Assembly (NCBI GenBank): GCA_020216745.1
Contig: JAIWNQ010000179.1
Coordinates: forward strand, 1-10,000
Reading direction: 5' to 3'
Length of the DNA: 10,000 nucleotides
From: Candidatus Hydrogenedens sp.
GTDB lineage: Bacteria > Hydrogenedentota > Hydrogenedentia > Hydrogenedentales > Hydrogenedentaceae
Under the pieces are notes generated by a model. The model worked only from the letters and a program-made list of their open reading frames with translations, ran no database searches and had not been told where the DNA came from. Below, piece after piece: positions 9,545 to 10,000 of this stretch. Within the stretch, counting starts at the first letter, position 1; each line of letters begins with the position of its first letter. The position numbers were made by a program, and so were the translations under genes.

Positions 9545-10000
9545 ATGTTATTGACATCTCTTCTAATGATTTTTGTAAGTTATCAATTGCCTGAATGGAT
9601 ATTTGATAATCCCGATATTTTGCAGAAATGGGTGCCGAATGGACAAGTCCAAGATGTAAAAATAGAGGATGGGAAATTGCATGGCAGGACACAGGGCACA
9701 GACCCATATCTTTTATGCGAAGGTATTGAATTTATCTCAACCCCTTATCAATACATACATATTCGCATGAAAACGAATCATGGCGGTATGGGGCAGATAT
9801 TCTGGTCTGGAACAAATGAAGGACAATATGGGGGACTATCGGGAGATAAATCTGTTAATTTTAATTTTGAAGAGAAGGATGATTGGCAAGATATTTATGT
9901 TTTTCCTTTCTGGCATAAAGAGGGGAAAATTATCAAAATACGATTGGATTTGTGTGATGCTCTGGAATTTGAATTAGAGAAAATTTCTGTAAAAACATGG
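9545..10000 (+). CDS. exported protein with beta-sandwich-like domain, 3' end beyond window
   Basis: The frame is open from the ATG at 9545 to the last base (152 codons) with no stop, so the gene continues off-window. GGAG at 9535-9538, 6 nt before the ATG, supports the start. Residues 1-14 (MLLTSLLMIFVSYQ) form a short hydrophobic leader with no positive charge, probably a signal peptide. Residues 15-152 begin with PEWIFDNPD and contain alternating hydrophobic strands, with KIEDGKLHGRTQGTDPYL, YIHIRMKTNHGGMGQIFW and a C-terminal strand pair around IKIRLDL. This resembles the concanavalin-like or carbohydrate-binding beta-sandwich domains often placed ahead of catalytic domains in secreted proteins of environmental bacteria. 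The family is not certain. Any enzymatic domain would lie downstream. It follows a strong terminator and is probably a separate transcription unit. Confidence 0.85.
   Translation, partial: MLLTSLLMIFVSYQLPEWIFDNPDILQKWVPNGQVQDVKIEDGKLHGRTQGTDPYLLCEGIEFISTPYQYIHIRMKTNHGGMGQIFWSGTNEGQYGGLSGDKSVNFNFEEKDDWQDIYVFPFWHKEGKIIKIRLDLCDALEFELEKISVKTW

Noticed and set aside
9780..9977. A 65-residue plus-strand frame near the window end
   Set aside because: It is out of frame within the gene starting at 9545, whose reading has a ribosome site, a leader and a coherent beta-strand pattern.

Overview
The window comes from an AT-rich bacterial genome. It carries one biosynthetic gene fragment, one sugar hydrolase, one alternative sigma factor and a block of exported calcium-binding proteins. 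Two features recall Candidatus Hydrogenedentes or Lentisphaerae-type genomes: the long Glu-Gly-x-Pro linkers in a secreted EF-hand protein, and its C-terminal pair of 'ELLR-IQ-FN' modules. This lineage call is pattern recognition from memory and was not searched.

Layout. 1-399 (minus) is the 5' part of rfbC (dTDP-4-dehydrorhamnose 3,5-epimerase), cut by the window edge. 400-527 is a divergent promoter region with a perfect 9-1-9 inverted repeat. 528-3719 (plus) is a LacZ-type GH2 beta-galactosidase with an N-terminal hydrophobic extension that looks like an export signal. It meets rpoN (sigma-54, 3740-5239, minus) tail to tail across 20 bp. 5240-5393 is a second divergent region with an 18-bp perfect palindrome overlapping an extended -10. 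5394-5843 (plus) is a small exported protein with one good and one decayed dockerin-like repeat. 5927-9418 (plus) is a 1163-residue exported mosaic protein: two copies of an unnamed module A, three copies of a four-EF-hand module B, acidic PEG-repeat linkers and a C-terminal twin module. It ends at a strong intrinsic terminator (9440-9471). 9545 to the window end (plus) is the 5' part of an exported protein with a beta-sandwich-like domain.

How the genes fit together. The three plus-strand genes from 5394 onward all encode predicted exported proteins, and each has its own TGn-TATAAT-like extended -10, so they look like separate units rather than one operon. I count 18 EF-hand-like calcium loops in the large protein and one clear loop in the small one, which suggests a calcium-dependent extracellular or cell-surface role. 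No cohesin, sortase or exosortase gene is visible here. rfbC supplies an L-rhamnose precursor for surface polysaccharide, and the exported beta-galactosidase would act on external galactosides. A shared theme of cell surface and external carbohydrate is an inference. rpoN is a housekeeping regulator with no visible functional tie to its neighbours.
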